The translations under genes and the position numbers were made by a program. Below, piece after piece: positions 1 through 6,745 of a DNA stretch of 64,000 nt. How positions within the stretch are numbered: position 1 is the first letter of the stretch; the number at the start of each line of letters is the position of its first letter. Source of the DNA: Leptotrichia hofstadii. GTDB lineage: Bacteria; Fusobacteriota; Fusobacteriia; Fusobacteriales; Leptotrichiaceae. The notes beneath the pieces were generated by a model. It was not told where the DNA came from, did not search any database, and saw only the letters and a program-made list of their open reading frames with translations. Location: contig NZ_AP019823.1 in NCBI RefSeq assembly GCF_007990525.1, positions 372,001 through 436,000 on the forward strand, given 5' to 3'.

Positions 1-99
1 TATTATTCTGTTGATAAAAACAGAAAAACAGTTTATAATAGACTAACTAACAAATATAAAGGAACAACGATTATTATTGATATTTATTATAAAAGATAA
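1..99 (+). CDS. C-terminal fragment, possibly a GHKL-type ATPase
   Basis: An open frame runs in from the left edge and stops with TAA at 97-99; only 32 residues are visible. The tail contains GTTIIIDIYYKR, which resembles the last strand of a GHKL (histidine-kinase-like) ATPase. That reading is an inference, prompted partly by the next gene: DUF4325 proteins are often encoded beside such ATPases. The stop lies 21 bp before the next start codon, so the genes are probably one operon. Confidence 0.35.
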   Translation, partial: YYSVDKNRKTVYNRLTNKYKGTTIIIDIYYKR

Positions 100-120
100 T
101 GATAGCTTAAAGGAGGAAAA

Positions 121-417
121 ATGGAAATAAATGTAAAAGAATTAATTAAAACAGAATTTGCAATTAAAGCTGAAAAAGGAGAAATTTTGCACAAAGAATT
201 AGAAAAAGGGATAAAAAAGAACGAAGAAATCGTGTTAGATTTTAGTGGAATCGAGGCGAGCACAACAAGATTTTTTAATGTTTCAATAGGGAAACTTTAT
301 GGAGAATTTTCAGAGGAAACAATTGACAACATAAAAATAAATAATGCCAACGAAGTTGTAGCTAATCAGATAGAGGTGTCTAAAAATGGATCAAAAATAT
401 TTTACTCATCTAAATAA
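121..417 (+). CDS. STAS-like DUF4325 protein
   Basis: The 98-residue protein has the DUF4325 look: a strand ending in IVLDFSGIEAS, then a conserved T..FFN segment (TTRFFNVSIGKLYGEF), then a weakly conserved C-terminal half. DUF4325 is a STAS-like domain thought to act in partner switching, but no biochemical role is established. The start follows a strong AGGAGG (111-116). Its 3' end overlaps the PIN gene by 32 bp in another frame, which implies translational coupling. Confidence 0.6.
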   Translation: MEINVKELIKTEFAIKAEKGEILHKELEKGIKKNEEIVLDFSGIEASTTRFFNVSIGKLYGEFSEETIDNIKINNANEVVANQIEVSKNGSKIFYSSK

Positions 418-958
418 TTATGATTTAAGAACAATTAATGAAAAAAAAGTAATATTTGATACAAATGTTCTGGTAAACCTCTATCATCCTGAAATAAACA
501 AAAATAATACGATAAACCAAAACTACATTTCAAAAATAGAAGATTTACTCATAGATTGTAAAATAAAAAAAATAAAAATAAAGATAATAATTCCCATTAT
601 ATCAGAATTTTATAATTTAGCATTGAATGCTGCTTTTGAAGACTATAAAATAAGTAAACTTAAAGATGAAAAATTTACTAAAAAAGATTATCGAAAAACT
701 CCTGAGTTTAAAATTTCAAACGCAGGAATAATAAAGATAATAAATGACATTCTTCTGCATCAAGAATTTGAAGTTGAGCATTATAATTTTGAATATGAAA
801 AAATAGAAAATAAAGAAACGTTGTTATCTAGTTTGGATTTTACAGATTTAATAATAAGTAAATATTGTGAAGAAAAAGATGTTTGTTTAGTAACTTTAGA
901 TAGTGATTTTAGAAAAACTTTTAGAAGAAATTTAAAATTTAGTATAATATCTAACTGA
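386..958 (+). CDS. PIN-domain protein, predicted ribonuclease
   Basis: The 190-residue protein begins its core with VIFDTNVLVNLY near residue 22, the first acidic strand of PIN nucleases, and ends with DFTDLIISKYCEEKDVCLVTLDSDF, which supplies the later acidic residues in the usual order. The middle is an unusual Lys/Ile-rich helical insertion. PIN domains are metal-dependent RNases found in VapC toxins and RNA-processing enzymes. No VapB-like antitoxin precedes it; the upstream partner is the DUF4325 gene, overlapped by 32 bp. It could be a toxin or the effector of a regulatory module. Confidence 0.65.
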   Translation: MDQKYFTHLNNYDLRTINEKKVIFDTNVLVNLYHPEINKNNTINQNYISKIEDLLIDCKIKKIKIKIIIPIISEFYNLALNAAFEDYKISKLKDEKFTKKDYRKTPEFKISNAGIIKIINDILLHQEFEVEHYNFEYEKIENKETLLSSLDFTDLIISKYCEEKDVCLVTLDSDFRKTFRRNLKFSIISN

Positions 959-996
959 TAAGTAAAGGCACTTTTAACTGGTTTCTTTTTTAATAC

Positions 997-1025
997 TTTC
1001 AATTTTCTTTGAAATATGATATAAT
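997..1025 (+). promoter_or_regulatory. Putative promoter of the 1060 lipoprotein gene
   Basis: A perfect TATAAT (1020-1025) lies 34 bp before the start codon. The matching -35 (TTTCAA, 997-1002, 17-bp spacer) is weak. Confidence 0.4.
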
Positions 1026-1059
1026 TTAATAAATTATAAAATAGAAAGCGAGGAAAAGA

Positions 1060-2022
1060 ATGAAAAAGATATTATTGGTTTTGACGATGATGTTATTTGT
1101 ATTCAGTTGTGGAACACCGCAAGCACAGAAAGATTTAGAAAGTGTATTAAAGGCACTTCAAACTGGAGATGCAAAAAAAATAAAGGAGTTGAATCCTAAT
1201 TCGGAAATGTCGGCAAACGATGAAACTGTAAAAATTTTCTTAAGCGGATACAAAAAAATGAGTTACAAAATCAAGAAAACAAAAGTGGAAGGAGACAAAG
1301 CAATTGTAAATCTTGATATAAAAGCTCCTGATCTGAGTTCTTATTTTCCAGAATTTATGCAACAAGGAATGGCATTAGCTTTTTCAAATTTTGGAAAAAG
1401 TGAAGAAGAAATGAAAAAACTTGGAGAAGAATTTACAACAAAATATTTTGAGGAAAAATTAAAGTCAAAAGATTTGAAGTTTAATGAGAAAAATATGGAT
1501 GTTGTGTTGAAAAAGAATGGTAAAAATTGGCAAGTTTATGGACAAGACGAAAAAAATAAAGAATTTTTTGAAGTGCTTACTTTTGGTTTTTCAAAATTAG
1601 CAGAAAATACAAATGGAGCTTCCGAACAAAAGCAACCTACCAAGTATTTTAAAAAAGGTGAAAGAGGCGTAATTGAAAATACGGCACAAACTGTAACAGA
1701 TGTTAAAGTTGTAGAAAAAGGAGAGTATTCACAACCTAAAGAAGGGAATGAATACATAGTTATAAAACTTACTAAAGAAAATGTTTCAAAAAATATAGTG
1801 CCAGGTGCAATATCAGAACATTACCAAATTGAAACTAAGGATAAAAAACTAATTAAACCAGACGTAAGTGTTGTTGAATTTGGAGAATTTAATTTTGATG
1901 ATATACCAGTTGGAAACAAAATTGACCAGACAATTGTCTTTGAAGTTCCAAAAGGGCAAGCAGGAACTTTTAACATAATAGAAAACGGACATAAACTGGC
2001 TGTATATGATATAGGATTATAA
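1060..2022 (+). CDS. Lipoprotein with DUF4352-like C-terminal domain
   Basis: The 320-residue product starts with a lipoprotein signal (hydrophobic run followed by FVFSCG; lipid-anchored Cys17). Residues ~18-180 form an accumulation-type domain with alternating helices and strands, similar to DUF5105/DUF4878-like lipoproteins. Residues ~200-320 (YIVIKLTKENVSKN... followed by VFEVPKG) fit the immunoglobulin-like DUF4352 fold. It has its own promoter and terminator, so it is a stand-alone unit. Whether it belongs to the host or is the outermost prophage cargo is not clear. Substrate unknown. Confidence 0.6.
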   Translation: MKKILLVLTMMLFVFSCGTPQAQKDLESVLKALQTGDAKKIKELNPNSEMSANDETVKIFLSGYKKMSYKIKKTKVEGDKAIVNLDIKAPDLSSYFPEFMQQGMALAFSNFGKSEEEMKKLGEEFTTKYFEEKLKSKDLKFNEKNMDVVLKKNGKNWQVYGQDEKNKEFFEVLTFGFSKLAENTNGASEQKQPTKYFKKGERGVIENTAQTVTDVKVVEKGEYSQPKEGNEYIVIKLTKENVSKNIVPGAISEHYQIETKDKKLIKPDVSVVEFGEFNFDDIPVGNKIDQTIVFEVPKGQAGTFNIIENGHKLAVYDIGL

Positions 2023-2032
2023 AAAATAAAAG

Positions 2033-2056
2033 GAAGCTGTAAAAAGCTTCTTTTTT
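2033..2056 (+). terminator. Rho-independent terminator after the lipoprotein gene
   Basis: Stem GAAGCT (2033-2038) pairs with AGCTTC (2045-2050) across a 6-base loop and is followed by six T. Confidence 0.75.
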
Positions 2057-2071
2057 GTTTTAAAAATTTTG

Positions 2072-2100
2072 TTGCAAAAATGTTACAAATGAGGTATAAT
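2072..2100 (+). promoter_or_regulatory. Promoter with operator-like half sites
   Basis: TTGCAA (2072-2077), 17-bp spacer, TATAAT (2095-2100). The spacer contains GTTACAAA (2082-2089), the same half site as in the dyad at 2308-2331, so the downstream HTH protein may repress its own promoter. Confidence 0.65.
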
Positions 2101-2118
2101 GATTTTGAGGTGATAAAA

Positions 2119-2295
2119 TTGAAAATAGAAGAAAAAAGAATGAGGACTATTAAAAGCCTTATTTTTTCAAGAGGTTTAACAATGAAAGAAGTGATGGAAA
2201 AATTTGGATACAATAGTTATGAAGGCTTTAAAAGAGCCATAAAACAAAATAGAAGAAACAGATATAATGAAGTCCTTAGTTATTTGAAGGATTAA
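2119..2295 (+). CDS. Small helix-turn-helix regulator (58 aa)
   Basis: A TTG start at 2119 is preferred because the -10 box ends at 2100 and GAGGTG (2107-2112) sits just upstream; any longer reading would begin before the transcript. The protein reads as a compact helical fold with GLTMKEVMEKFGY as the likely turn and recognition helices, followed by basic residues (KQNRRNRY). It resembles very short Cro/XRE-type phage regulators. The GTTACAAA sites on both sides of the gene are its probable targets. It is the only candidate lysogeny regulator on this side of the prophage. Confidence 0.5.
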   Translation: MKIEEKRMRTIKSLIFSRGLTMKEVMEKFGYNSYEGFKRAIKQNRRNRYNEVLSYLKD

Positions 2296-2307
2296 TTTTT
2301 TTGATTA

Positions 2308-2331
2308 TTTTGTAACATTAAAGTTACAAAA
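2308..2331. promoter_or_regulatory. Perfect 9-bp dyad, candidate operator
   Basis: TTTTGTAAC (2308-2316) and GTTACAAAA (2323-2331) form a perfect inverted repeat around a 6-bp A/T spacer. No T run follows, so an operator is more likely than a terminator. The half site recurs in the promoter at 2072-2100. Confidence 0.5.
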
Positions 2332-2364
2332 ACAAATCCCAAAAGAAAAGGAAGGAGGTGTGAG

Positions 2365-2397
2365 ATGAAAATAAGAGTTAAGAAAGGAGAGAAATGA
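2365..2397 (+). CDS. 10-codon leader peptide upstream of small membrane peptide
   Basis: MKIRVKKGEK, preceded by a strong GGAGGTG. Its TGA overlaps the next ATG (ATGA at 2394), a classic translational-coupling arrangement. The length alone is not evidence of function. Confidence 0.3.
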   Translation: MKIRVKKGEK

Positions 2398-2534
2398 AAG
2401 ATATAATAGCACTGATAATTTCTATGATAATTTATCATTTTTTTCAGGAAAAAATTAAAAAGATAGTGATGTATTCACTACCTTTTGCAATGTTGTATTT
2501 ATTGATTAAATCAATTTTGTACGTTACTTTTTAG
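2394..2534 (+). CDS. 46-aa membrane peptide
   Basis: The peptide begins MKDIIALIISMIIYHFF and has a second hydrophobic stretch (SLPFAMLYLLI), so one or two membrane spans are likely. Its last 11 bases overlap the 3' end of the minus-strand gene 2524-3213. A second small membrane peptide at 3301 has the same convergent geometry. Possible roles are a holin-like or toxin-like peptide or a small membrane partner; nothing in the sequence decides between them. Confidence 0.4.
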   Translation: MKDIIALIISMIIYHFFQEKIKKIVMYSLPFAMLYLLIKSILYVTF

Positions 2535-3213
2535 AAAGTTTTCTAAAAATAAAAGAAATAAAAGCAGGAGTTCCAATAGCAAAAGTAAGTTCAGCAAATT
2601 TCTTTGGAGTTTTATATTCCAAAACTATAACACCAAAAGATTTTAAAACTTCAACAATCCATTTGAGAACTTCTAATAAAACAGGCTCTAAAGCAGGAAC
2701 AAATGTCGCATATGGTGCAAGCCAAAGAAAAATATAACTTGCAAATCCTAAATAAACAGAAATATTTTCAGGAATTTCCAAGTTTTGAAATATCCTGATA
2801 TATTCATTTAATCGAGGTTTCAAAAAAATAACTGGAAAATTTTCGATAACAACTTCAAATTCCTCTTCTTGAGTAGAATTGTAAGCGTCAATAGCGGAAT
2901 TTATAACATTATTCCAGTAATTATGATTTTTTAGATAAACTTCAGATAAAATTTTAAGATTTGAACTTATGGATTCAAATTGTCTGTGAATATCAGGAAA
3001 ATTAATTTGTTTTGCCAAGATGTTTAGATTAGTCAAATTAGCAAAACTCATTTGTTGATTGATTAAATTAACACTTTGGAATGCTGAATTATTAATAGCT
3101 TCTTGTAATTTTTGAACATTATTCATTGCTAATTGGATTCTTTGAATATTAGGATTATTCATCAATCTTTGAGCAGCTTCCATAGAAGCAAGTGAATTTT
3201 TAGGAATAAGCAT
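2524..3213 (-). CDS. Unknown protein with C-terminal membrane segments
   Basis: The 229-residue protein is not recognised. Residues ~1-110 are Asn/Gln-rich and helical. Residues ~145-190 hold hydrophobic stretches (YLGFASYIFLWLAPY, FVPALEPVLLEVLKWIVEVL), and another lies near the end (FAIGTPAFISFIF). A strong GGAGGTG precedes the start on the minus strand, and a TATAAT box (3254-3259) lies upstream. It runs opposite to the phage early genes and overlaps the small membrane peptide gene tail to tail, so it is probably expressed in the lysogen. Confidence 0.5.
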   Translation of the reverse strand: MLIPKNSLASMEAAQRLMNNPNIQRIQLAMNNVQKLQEAINNSAFQSVNLINQQMSFANLTNLNILAKQINFPDIHRQFESISSNLKILSEVYLKNHNYWNNVINSAIDAYNSTQEEEFEVVIENFPVIFLKPRLNEYIRIFQNLEIPENISVYLGFASYIFLWLAPYATFVPALEPVLLEVLKWIVEVLKSFGVIVLEYKTPKKFAELTFAIGTPAFISFIFRKLSKK

Positions 3214-3253
3214 AATAACACCTCCTTTCAGTTTTAATATGTTTGGCGATATT

Positions 3254-3259
3254 ATTATA
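3254..3259 (-). promoter_or_regulatory. -10 box for the minus-strand gene 2524-3213
   Basis: TATAAT on the minus strand in the context TTTTGAGTTATAAT, nearly the same as TTTTGTGTTATAAT before the next minus-strand gene. The -35 is poor. Confidence 0.4.
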
Positions 3260-3300
3260 ACTCAAAAGGAGGTAAAAATGAAATAAGGGAGGCGTGAGAA

Positions 3301-3390
3301 ATGAATTGGAAAAAGATATTGCTACAAATAATTTTATCAGCAGCAACATCAATAATAACACTGTATATTTTGGCTAGATACTTTAGTTAG
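3301..3390 (+). CDS. 29-aa membrane peptide
   Basis: MNWKKILLQ is followed by one hydrophobic helix (ILSAATSIITLYILA) and a short basic tail. It is preceded by GGGAGG and, further up, by a minimal ATG-AAA-TAA cistron (3279-3287) with its own AGGAGG. The last 8 bases overlap the minus-strand gene 3383-3766. Same layout as the 2394 peptide. Function unknown. Confidence 0.4.
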   Translation: MNWKKILLQIILSAATSIITLYILARYFS

Positions 3391-3766
3391 TAGCTTTAAA
3401 AATCAAAGCGAACCATTTCCAATGATTTATTAGATACCATACAACAATTGTTGTTAAAATACTTGTTAATATTGGAACAAAAATAGAAGTTAATATTTTA
3501 AGTGAAAAGATTTTAAGTTCAGTAATAAATTTATTTTTACGTTCAATTTTAAAATCTTCAAGAAAGGCAATGCCGTTAGGATTAATTTCAATAATATCGT
3601 CATTAATGTTATTGTCGTAATAATTTGAAACATATTCAAAAATATTATTGATCCTTATATCTAAAACATCTCTTGAATGATGATTGAATCGTTTTAATAA
3701 ATCGTTATACCTAACTTTTTTCTTTTCAGAAATATATTTTAATATTTTCAAATCAATAGAGTTCAT
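3383..3766 (-). CDS. Winged-helix-like protein with C-terminal membrane anchor
   Basis: Residues ~1-72 look like a small winged-helix domain (IDLKILKYISEKKKVRYND... ending in IIEINPNGIAFLEDF). Residues ~85-120 contain one long or two short membrane segments (ILTSIFVPILTSILTTIVVWYLI, then WKWFALIF). A DNA- or protein-binding head tethered to the membrane is unusual, though winged-helix plus membrane-segment proteins do occur in phages. The gene is expressed opposite to the early genes from its own TATAAT and RBS. Confidence 0.5.
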   Translation of the reverse strand: MNSIDLKILKYISEKKKVRYNDLLKRFNHHSRDVLDIRINNIFEYVSNYYDNNINDDIIEINPNGIAFLEDFKIERKNKFITELKIFSLKILTSIFVPILTSILTTIVVWYLINHWKWFALIFKATN

Positions 3767-3792
3767 AGTAGTTCTCCTTTGTTTTTGTTGAT

Positions 3793-3798
3793 ATTATA
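3793..3798 (-). promoter_or_regulatory. Extended -10 box for the minus-strand gene 3383-3766
   Basis: TGTTATAAT on the minus strand gives an extended -10. The flanks match those of the 3254 box. Confidence 0.45.
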
Positions 3799-3837
3799 AC
3801 ACAAAATCAAAAAAGGAAAAATAAGGAGGCAAGAGAA

Positions 3838-4155
3838 ATGCAAACAAGAGGTACGAATCCTAAGCCGACAACTCCTAGACCGTCAAATCCGAGAATAAAG
3901 CAGTTATACATCAATCCAAGAGAAAATATAAAAAGAGTGCATGGTGTAACTTTGAAAGTTTTGAAAATTATTGAAGAAGAAGGTGTAACCGAAGATGAAT
4001 TTGATATAATTGTCAAATCAATTAGAAACGAATTTAAGAGATTGAACGGAAATAGGAACAGAAATGCTGAGTTTAAAATAAAATTTAAAAAGGCTTCGTT
4101 TGAACGATTTAAAGAAGTGCTTGAAAAAATATGTGATTCAAAAGGTGTTTTATAA
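3838..4155 (+). CDS. Unknown phage early protein (105 aa)
   Basis: A Pro/Thr/Arg-rich N-terminal tail (residues 1-22) precedes a helical, highly charged domain. No family is recognised. The RBS AAGGAGGC is strong. It lies just upstream of the replication genes and may be co-regulated with them. Confidence 0.5.
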   Translation: MQTRGTNPKPTTPRPSNPRIKQLYINPRENIKRVHGVTLKVLKIIEEEGVTEDEFDIIVKSIRNEFKRLNGNRNRNAEFKIKFKKASFERFKEVLEKICDSKGVL

Positions 4156-4162
4156 CAAAAAA

Positions 4163-4180
4163 GCACTTCAAATGAAGTGC
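4163..4180 (-). terminator. Hairpin between early genes, T run on the minus strand
   Basis: GCACTTCA pairs with TGAAGTGC with a 2-4 base loop. The run of A lies on its left, so the terminator polarity is leftward: it would block minus-strand readthrough into the control genes. The plus side has only a weak T-rich stretch. Confidence 0.45.
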
Positions 4181-4243
4181 ATACAAATATTTTCATAATT
4201 TGATTATATCAAATTTAGTAAATTAAGTAAAGAGGTGTAGGAA

Positions 4244-5065
4244 ATGAGATTCTCGACATATTTAAACAATGCCAAATGTATGGAGTGGAAAATAAATGCA
4301 CAGCAAGGAATATTATTTGCTTTGTTGTATGAAGCTCCAGCCTGGGCAAAAGAAGAAATAATTGAAAATAAAACTTATTATTTTGTATCAAGAAATTTGA
4401 TACTTGAAGAATTGCCGATGTTTTTTGAAAAATCTGATACTGTATACAGAAATTTAAAAGTATTGCAGGAAAAAGGGCTTATTGAATATATAAAGCAAGG
4501 CAAAAAAGATTTAATAAGAATTACCGCAAAAGGTAAAACTTGGAACGAGTTTAAAGATAATAACTCGGAGAAAAGTCCGAGTTCTGAACAAAATTCGGAA
4601 AAAAATCCGAATAATCTCGGAAAAAAATTCGACAAAGAGCCAAAAAACTCGGAAAAAAATCCGACAAATAATAATACTATATATAATTATAATAATACTA
4701 ATATATTAAATAATATATATAGTCAGGTTATTAATTATTTGAATAAAAAAGCGAACAGCAAATTCAAAACAACAAGCAAAGATAATCAAAAACATATAAA
4801 AGCTCGTATAAACGAAGGATATGGTTTTGATGACTTCAAAAAAGTTGTAGACAATATGTGTTCAGCTTGGAAAAATACAGAATTCGAGAATTATTTAAGA
4901 CCAAGCACCTTATTTGGTGTTAAATTTGAAAATTATTTAAACTGGAAAAAAACGGGAGGAAATAACAATGGCAACACCGCAAGAAATAAAAGATTTAATA
5001 CAGGAGAAAATAGCAAACACACAAAAAGACCAGACAGAACCAACGATGGAAACGGATGGAATTAG
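4244..5065 (+). CDS. Phage replication initiator (winged helix, phage replication C-terminal domain)
   Basis: The 273-residue protein has an N-terminal winged-helix region (residues ~1-90: MEWKINAQQGILFALLYEAP, then a helix pair ending RITAKGKTW), a repetitive NSEKNP-type linker (~105-145), and a C-terminal domain (~160-235: VINYLNKKANSKFKTTSKDN... LRPSTLFGVKFENYLN) of the conserved phage C-terminal family PF09524 type. Such proteins open the phage origin. The linker is encoded by four palindromic iterons next to an A/T stretch, as in lambda O. The DnaC-like loader gene overlaps it by 98 bp. Confidence 0.8.
   Translation: MRFSTYLNNAKCMEWKINAQQGILFALLYEAPAWAKEEIIENKTYYFVSRNLILEELPMFFEKSDTVYRNLKVLQEKGLIEYIKQGKKDLIRITAKGKTWNEFKDNNSEKSPSSEQNSEKNPNNLGKKFDKEPKNSEKNPTNNNTIYNYNNTNILNNIYSQVINYLNKKANSKFKTTSKDNQKHIKARINEGYGFDDFKKVVDNMCSAWKNTEFENYLRPSTLFGVKFENYLNWKKTGGNNNGNTARNKRFNTGENSKHTKRPDRTNDGNGWN
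4564..4735. other. Candidate phage replication origin: four iterons plus A/T-rich unwinding region
   Basis: Four 18-bp imperfect palindromes of the form CTCGGA-N6-TCCGAN start at 4564, 4594, 4616 and 4648 (the third is degenerate). Directly after them, 4666-4735 is almost pure A/T. Iterons inside the initiator gene followed by an A/T tract is the lambda-ori arrangement. Confidence 0.6.
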
Positions 5066-5720
5066 GGTAGAGAGAGTAAGTTTTAAGAAAATAGACAGGG
5101 AAAACAAAATAAGGGAATATCAAAATTTATCAAGCCAAATGATGTTTTATGATGATTACAAGTGCGATTTCAAAACTTCATACATAAAAAACGAAACCGA
5201 GAAAGAATACAAAAAATCTTTTGAGAAATTTTGCGAAAATTTTGAAAAATTTAGATATGAAGGCTTTGGAATTTATATGTCTGGAGAAGTGGGGACAGGT
5301 AAGAGCCATTACACAAATTGCATTTATAACGAGCTGAAGGACAAATATATTGTGTACAAGACAAGTTTGCAGACTTTATTTGACGAAATAATTGAAAAGT
5401 TTGGAGAGAAGACGGCTACAAGTTTTTTAAGGGAAAGATTAGGCAAAGCTGAAATAATCATTTTGGAAGATTTAGGAAACGAATTTATGAAAGACTGGGC
5501 AAAGCAAAATATGTTTTTCATATTTAATTTTCTATTCAATGCTAGAAAATCAGTAATTATAAATACAAACTTGTCAGACGATCAAGCAAGTGATTTTTTC
5601 AGAATAATGGGGACAGATAAGCTGTTTTCAAGGCTCAAGAGTAAGTGTAAATACTACAAATTTGACTGGGAGGACAGAAGAATAGGAATGTATAAGGATG
5701 AAATAGATAAATGGTATTAG
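4968..5720 (+). CDS. DnaC-like helicase loader ATPase
   Basis: The 250-residue AAA+ protein has Walker A GEVGTGKS (residues 106-113), Walker B IIILEDLG (163-170) and a sensor-1-like VIINTNLS (195-202). An acidic/Gln-rich N-terminal part probably contacts the helicase. DnaC/DnaI-type proteins load the replicative helicase at the origin; no phage helicase gene is seen, so the host DnaB is the likely partner. The start has GGGAGG and sits inside the initiator gene. Confidence 0.85.
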   Translation: MATPQEIKDLIQEKIANTQKDQTEPTMETDGIRVERVSFKKIDRENKIREYQNLSSQMMFYDDYKCDFKTSYIKNETEKEYKKSFEKFCENFEKFRYEGFGIYMSGEVGTGKSHYTNCIYNELKDKYIVYKTSLQTLFDEIIEKFGEKTATSFLRERLGKAEIIILEDLGNEFMKDWAKQNMFFIFNFLFNARKSVIINTNLSDDQASDFFRIMGTDKLFSRLKSKCKYYKFDWEDRRIGMYKDEIDKWY

Positions 5721-5728
5721 GAGGATAA

Positions 5729-5816
5729 ATGCAAAATTTAAAAAGAGAAAAACCAGGAACTTATAGAATATAGAGAAGAAAACTGTACATTAGACTGGAA
5801 CTGGAGGAACAAATGA
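5729..5816 (+). pseudogene. Small phage gene broken by an A-tract frameshift
   Basis: A good RBS (AGGAGG) precedes an ATG whose frame stops after 14 codons. One frame over, a coherent peptide NQELIEYREENCTLDWNWRNK continues to 5816. Loss of one A in the A-rich stretch 5740-5752 would join them into a protein of about 28 residues. Either a decayed gene or a homopolymer sequencing error. Confidence 0.35.
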
Positions 5817-6346
5817 AAAGATGTAAAAAGGACGTGACTTTAGGCGAAATAAAGGACATAGAGTATCTTTTTTATTATGAAAATCTTAGTGCTTATGAAA
5901 CAGCAAAAATTTTGGAGATAAAAAAAGGCAGAGTGGACAATATTAGCCACAAATATTTGAAAAATCAAAGAAAAAGAAAGAAAATAGACACGGAAGAAAA
6001 AAATAAAATAGTAAAAATGTTTGAAGAAAAACACCTGCATTATATCACGATAGCCCAAAAAATGAAGAGAAGCAAGTATACGGTAAGAAATATAATAAGG
6101 GAGGAAACAGGAAATTATAACAACAACAGATTTATTTTTAAGAATTCAAGAAAAATATGGACAAAAGAAGAATTTGATTATGTGAGAAAAAATTACAAAG
6201 AACACACAGCGAAAGAAATAGCCAGAACTTTAGGAAGAAGTGAAGTGGCTGTTTTTACTAAAATAAGAGATTTGAGAAAGAATGAAAAAATCGACTACAA
6301 GCCAAGGGGAGGACATCCTAACTTTCGCATCGTTCTGAAATTATAG
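5813..6346 (+). CDS. Phage HTH/Myb-like DNA-binding protein
   Basis: The 177-residue basic protein has two or three helix-turn-helix-like units. Residues ~18-45 and ~65-95 look like homeodomain-type HTH segments (YETAKILEIKKGRV, YITIAQKMKRSKYTVRNII). Residues ~113-155 are a SANT/Myb-like unit starting WTKEEFDYVRKNYKEHTAKEIARTLGR. Such proteins often act as phage early/late regulators or transposase-like binders, with no catalytic motif here. A regulatory role in the early operon is inferred. Confidence 0.6.
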   Translation: MKRCKKDVTLGEIKDIEYLFYYENLSAYETAKILEIKKGRVDNISHKYLKNQRKRKKIDTEEKNKIVKMFEEKHLHYITIAQKMKRSKYTVRNIIREETGNYNNNRFIFKNSRKIWTKEEFDYVRKNYKEHTAKEIARTLGRSEVAVFTKIRDLRKNEKIDYKPRGGHPNFRIVLKL

Positions 6347-6387
6347 ATTCTGGATAAATTTAAGCTGGAAGAAGGGAGAGAAAAGGA

Positions 6388-6742
6388 TTGATAAAATTAG
6401 AATTACCCATAATGCCACCGTCCGTAAATACATTGTGGGTAAATAAGCATAGAGGGCGGTATAAATCAAAAAGGGGCAAGGAGTTTGAAGAAATAGCCAA
6501 GCATGAATTAAAAAAGCAGTACAAGGGCGAGGCAACAAAAAAAACGGCTCAAGGTTGAAATATGGCTATATTTTAAAACTAGAGCCAAAAGGGATATAGA
6601 CAATTACAACAAGGCTATTTTAGACAGTCTTAAAGGAATTGTGATTGAGGATGACGAACTTATAGACGATTTGGCTGTGCACAAAATAAAAGGGTATGGC
6701 AAAGATAAGGTTTATATCGAAATTTTAGAGAGAGGGAATTAG
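6388..6742 (+). pseudogene. rusA: RusA-type Holliday-junction resolvase, frameshifted
   Basis: A TTG start at 6388 opens a frame with the RusA N-terminus (LPIMPPSVNTLW, then ...YKSKRGKEFEE), which ends at TGA 6556-6558. The rest of RusA, with its catalytic acidic residues (RDIDNYNKAILDSLKG, IEDDELIDD), lies in the +1 frame from 6545 to 6742. The break is at an A8 tract (6537-6544); seven A would restore one reading frame. RusA cuts four-way junctions before packaging. It may be inactive, phase-variable through the tract, or a sequencing artefact. Confidence 0.75.
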
Positions 6743-6745
6743 AAA

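Noticed and set aside
1821-2213. Minus-strand 130-codon frame over the lipoprotein end and terminator
   Set aside because: It crosses a plus-strand terminator and promoter and has no RBS.
4163-4180. Hairpin as terminator of the 3838 gene
   Set aside because: The T run is on the other strand; it is reported with minus polarity and low confidence instead.
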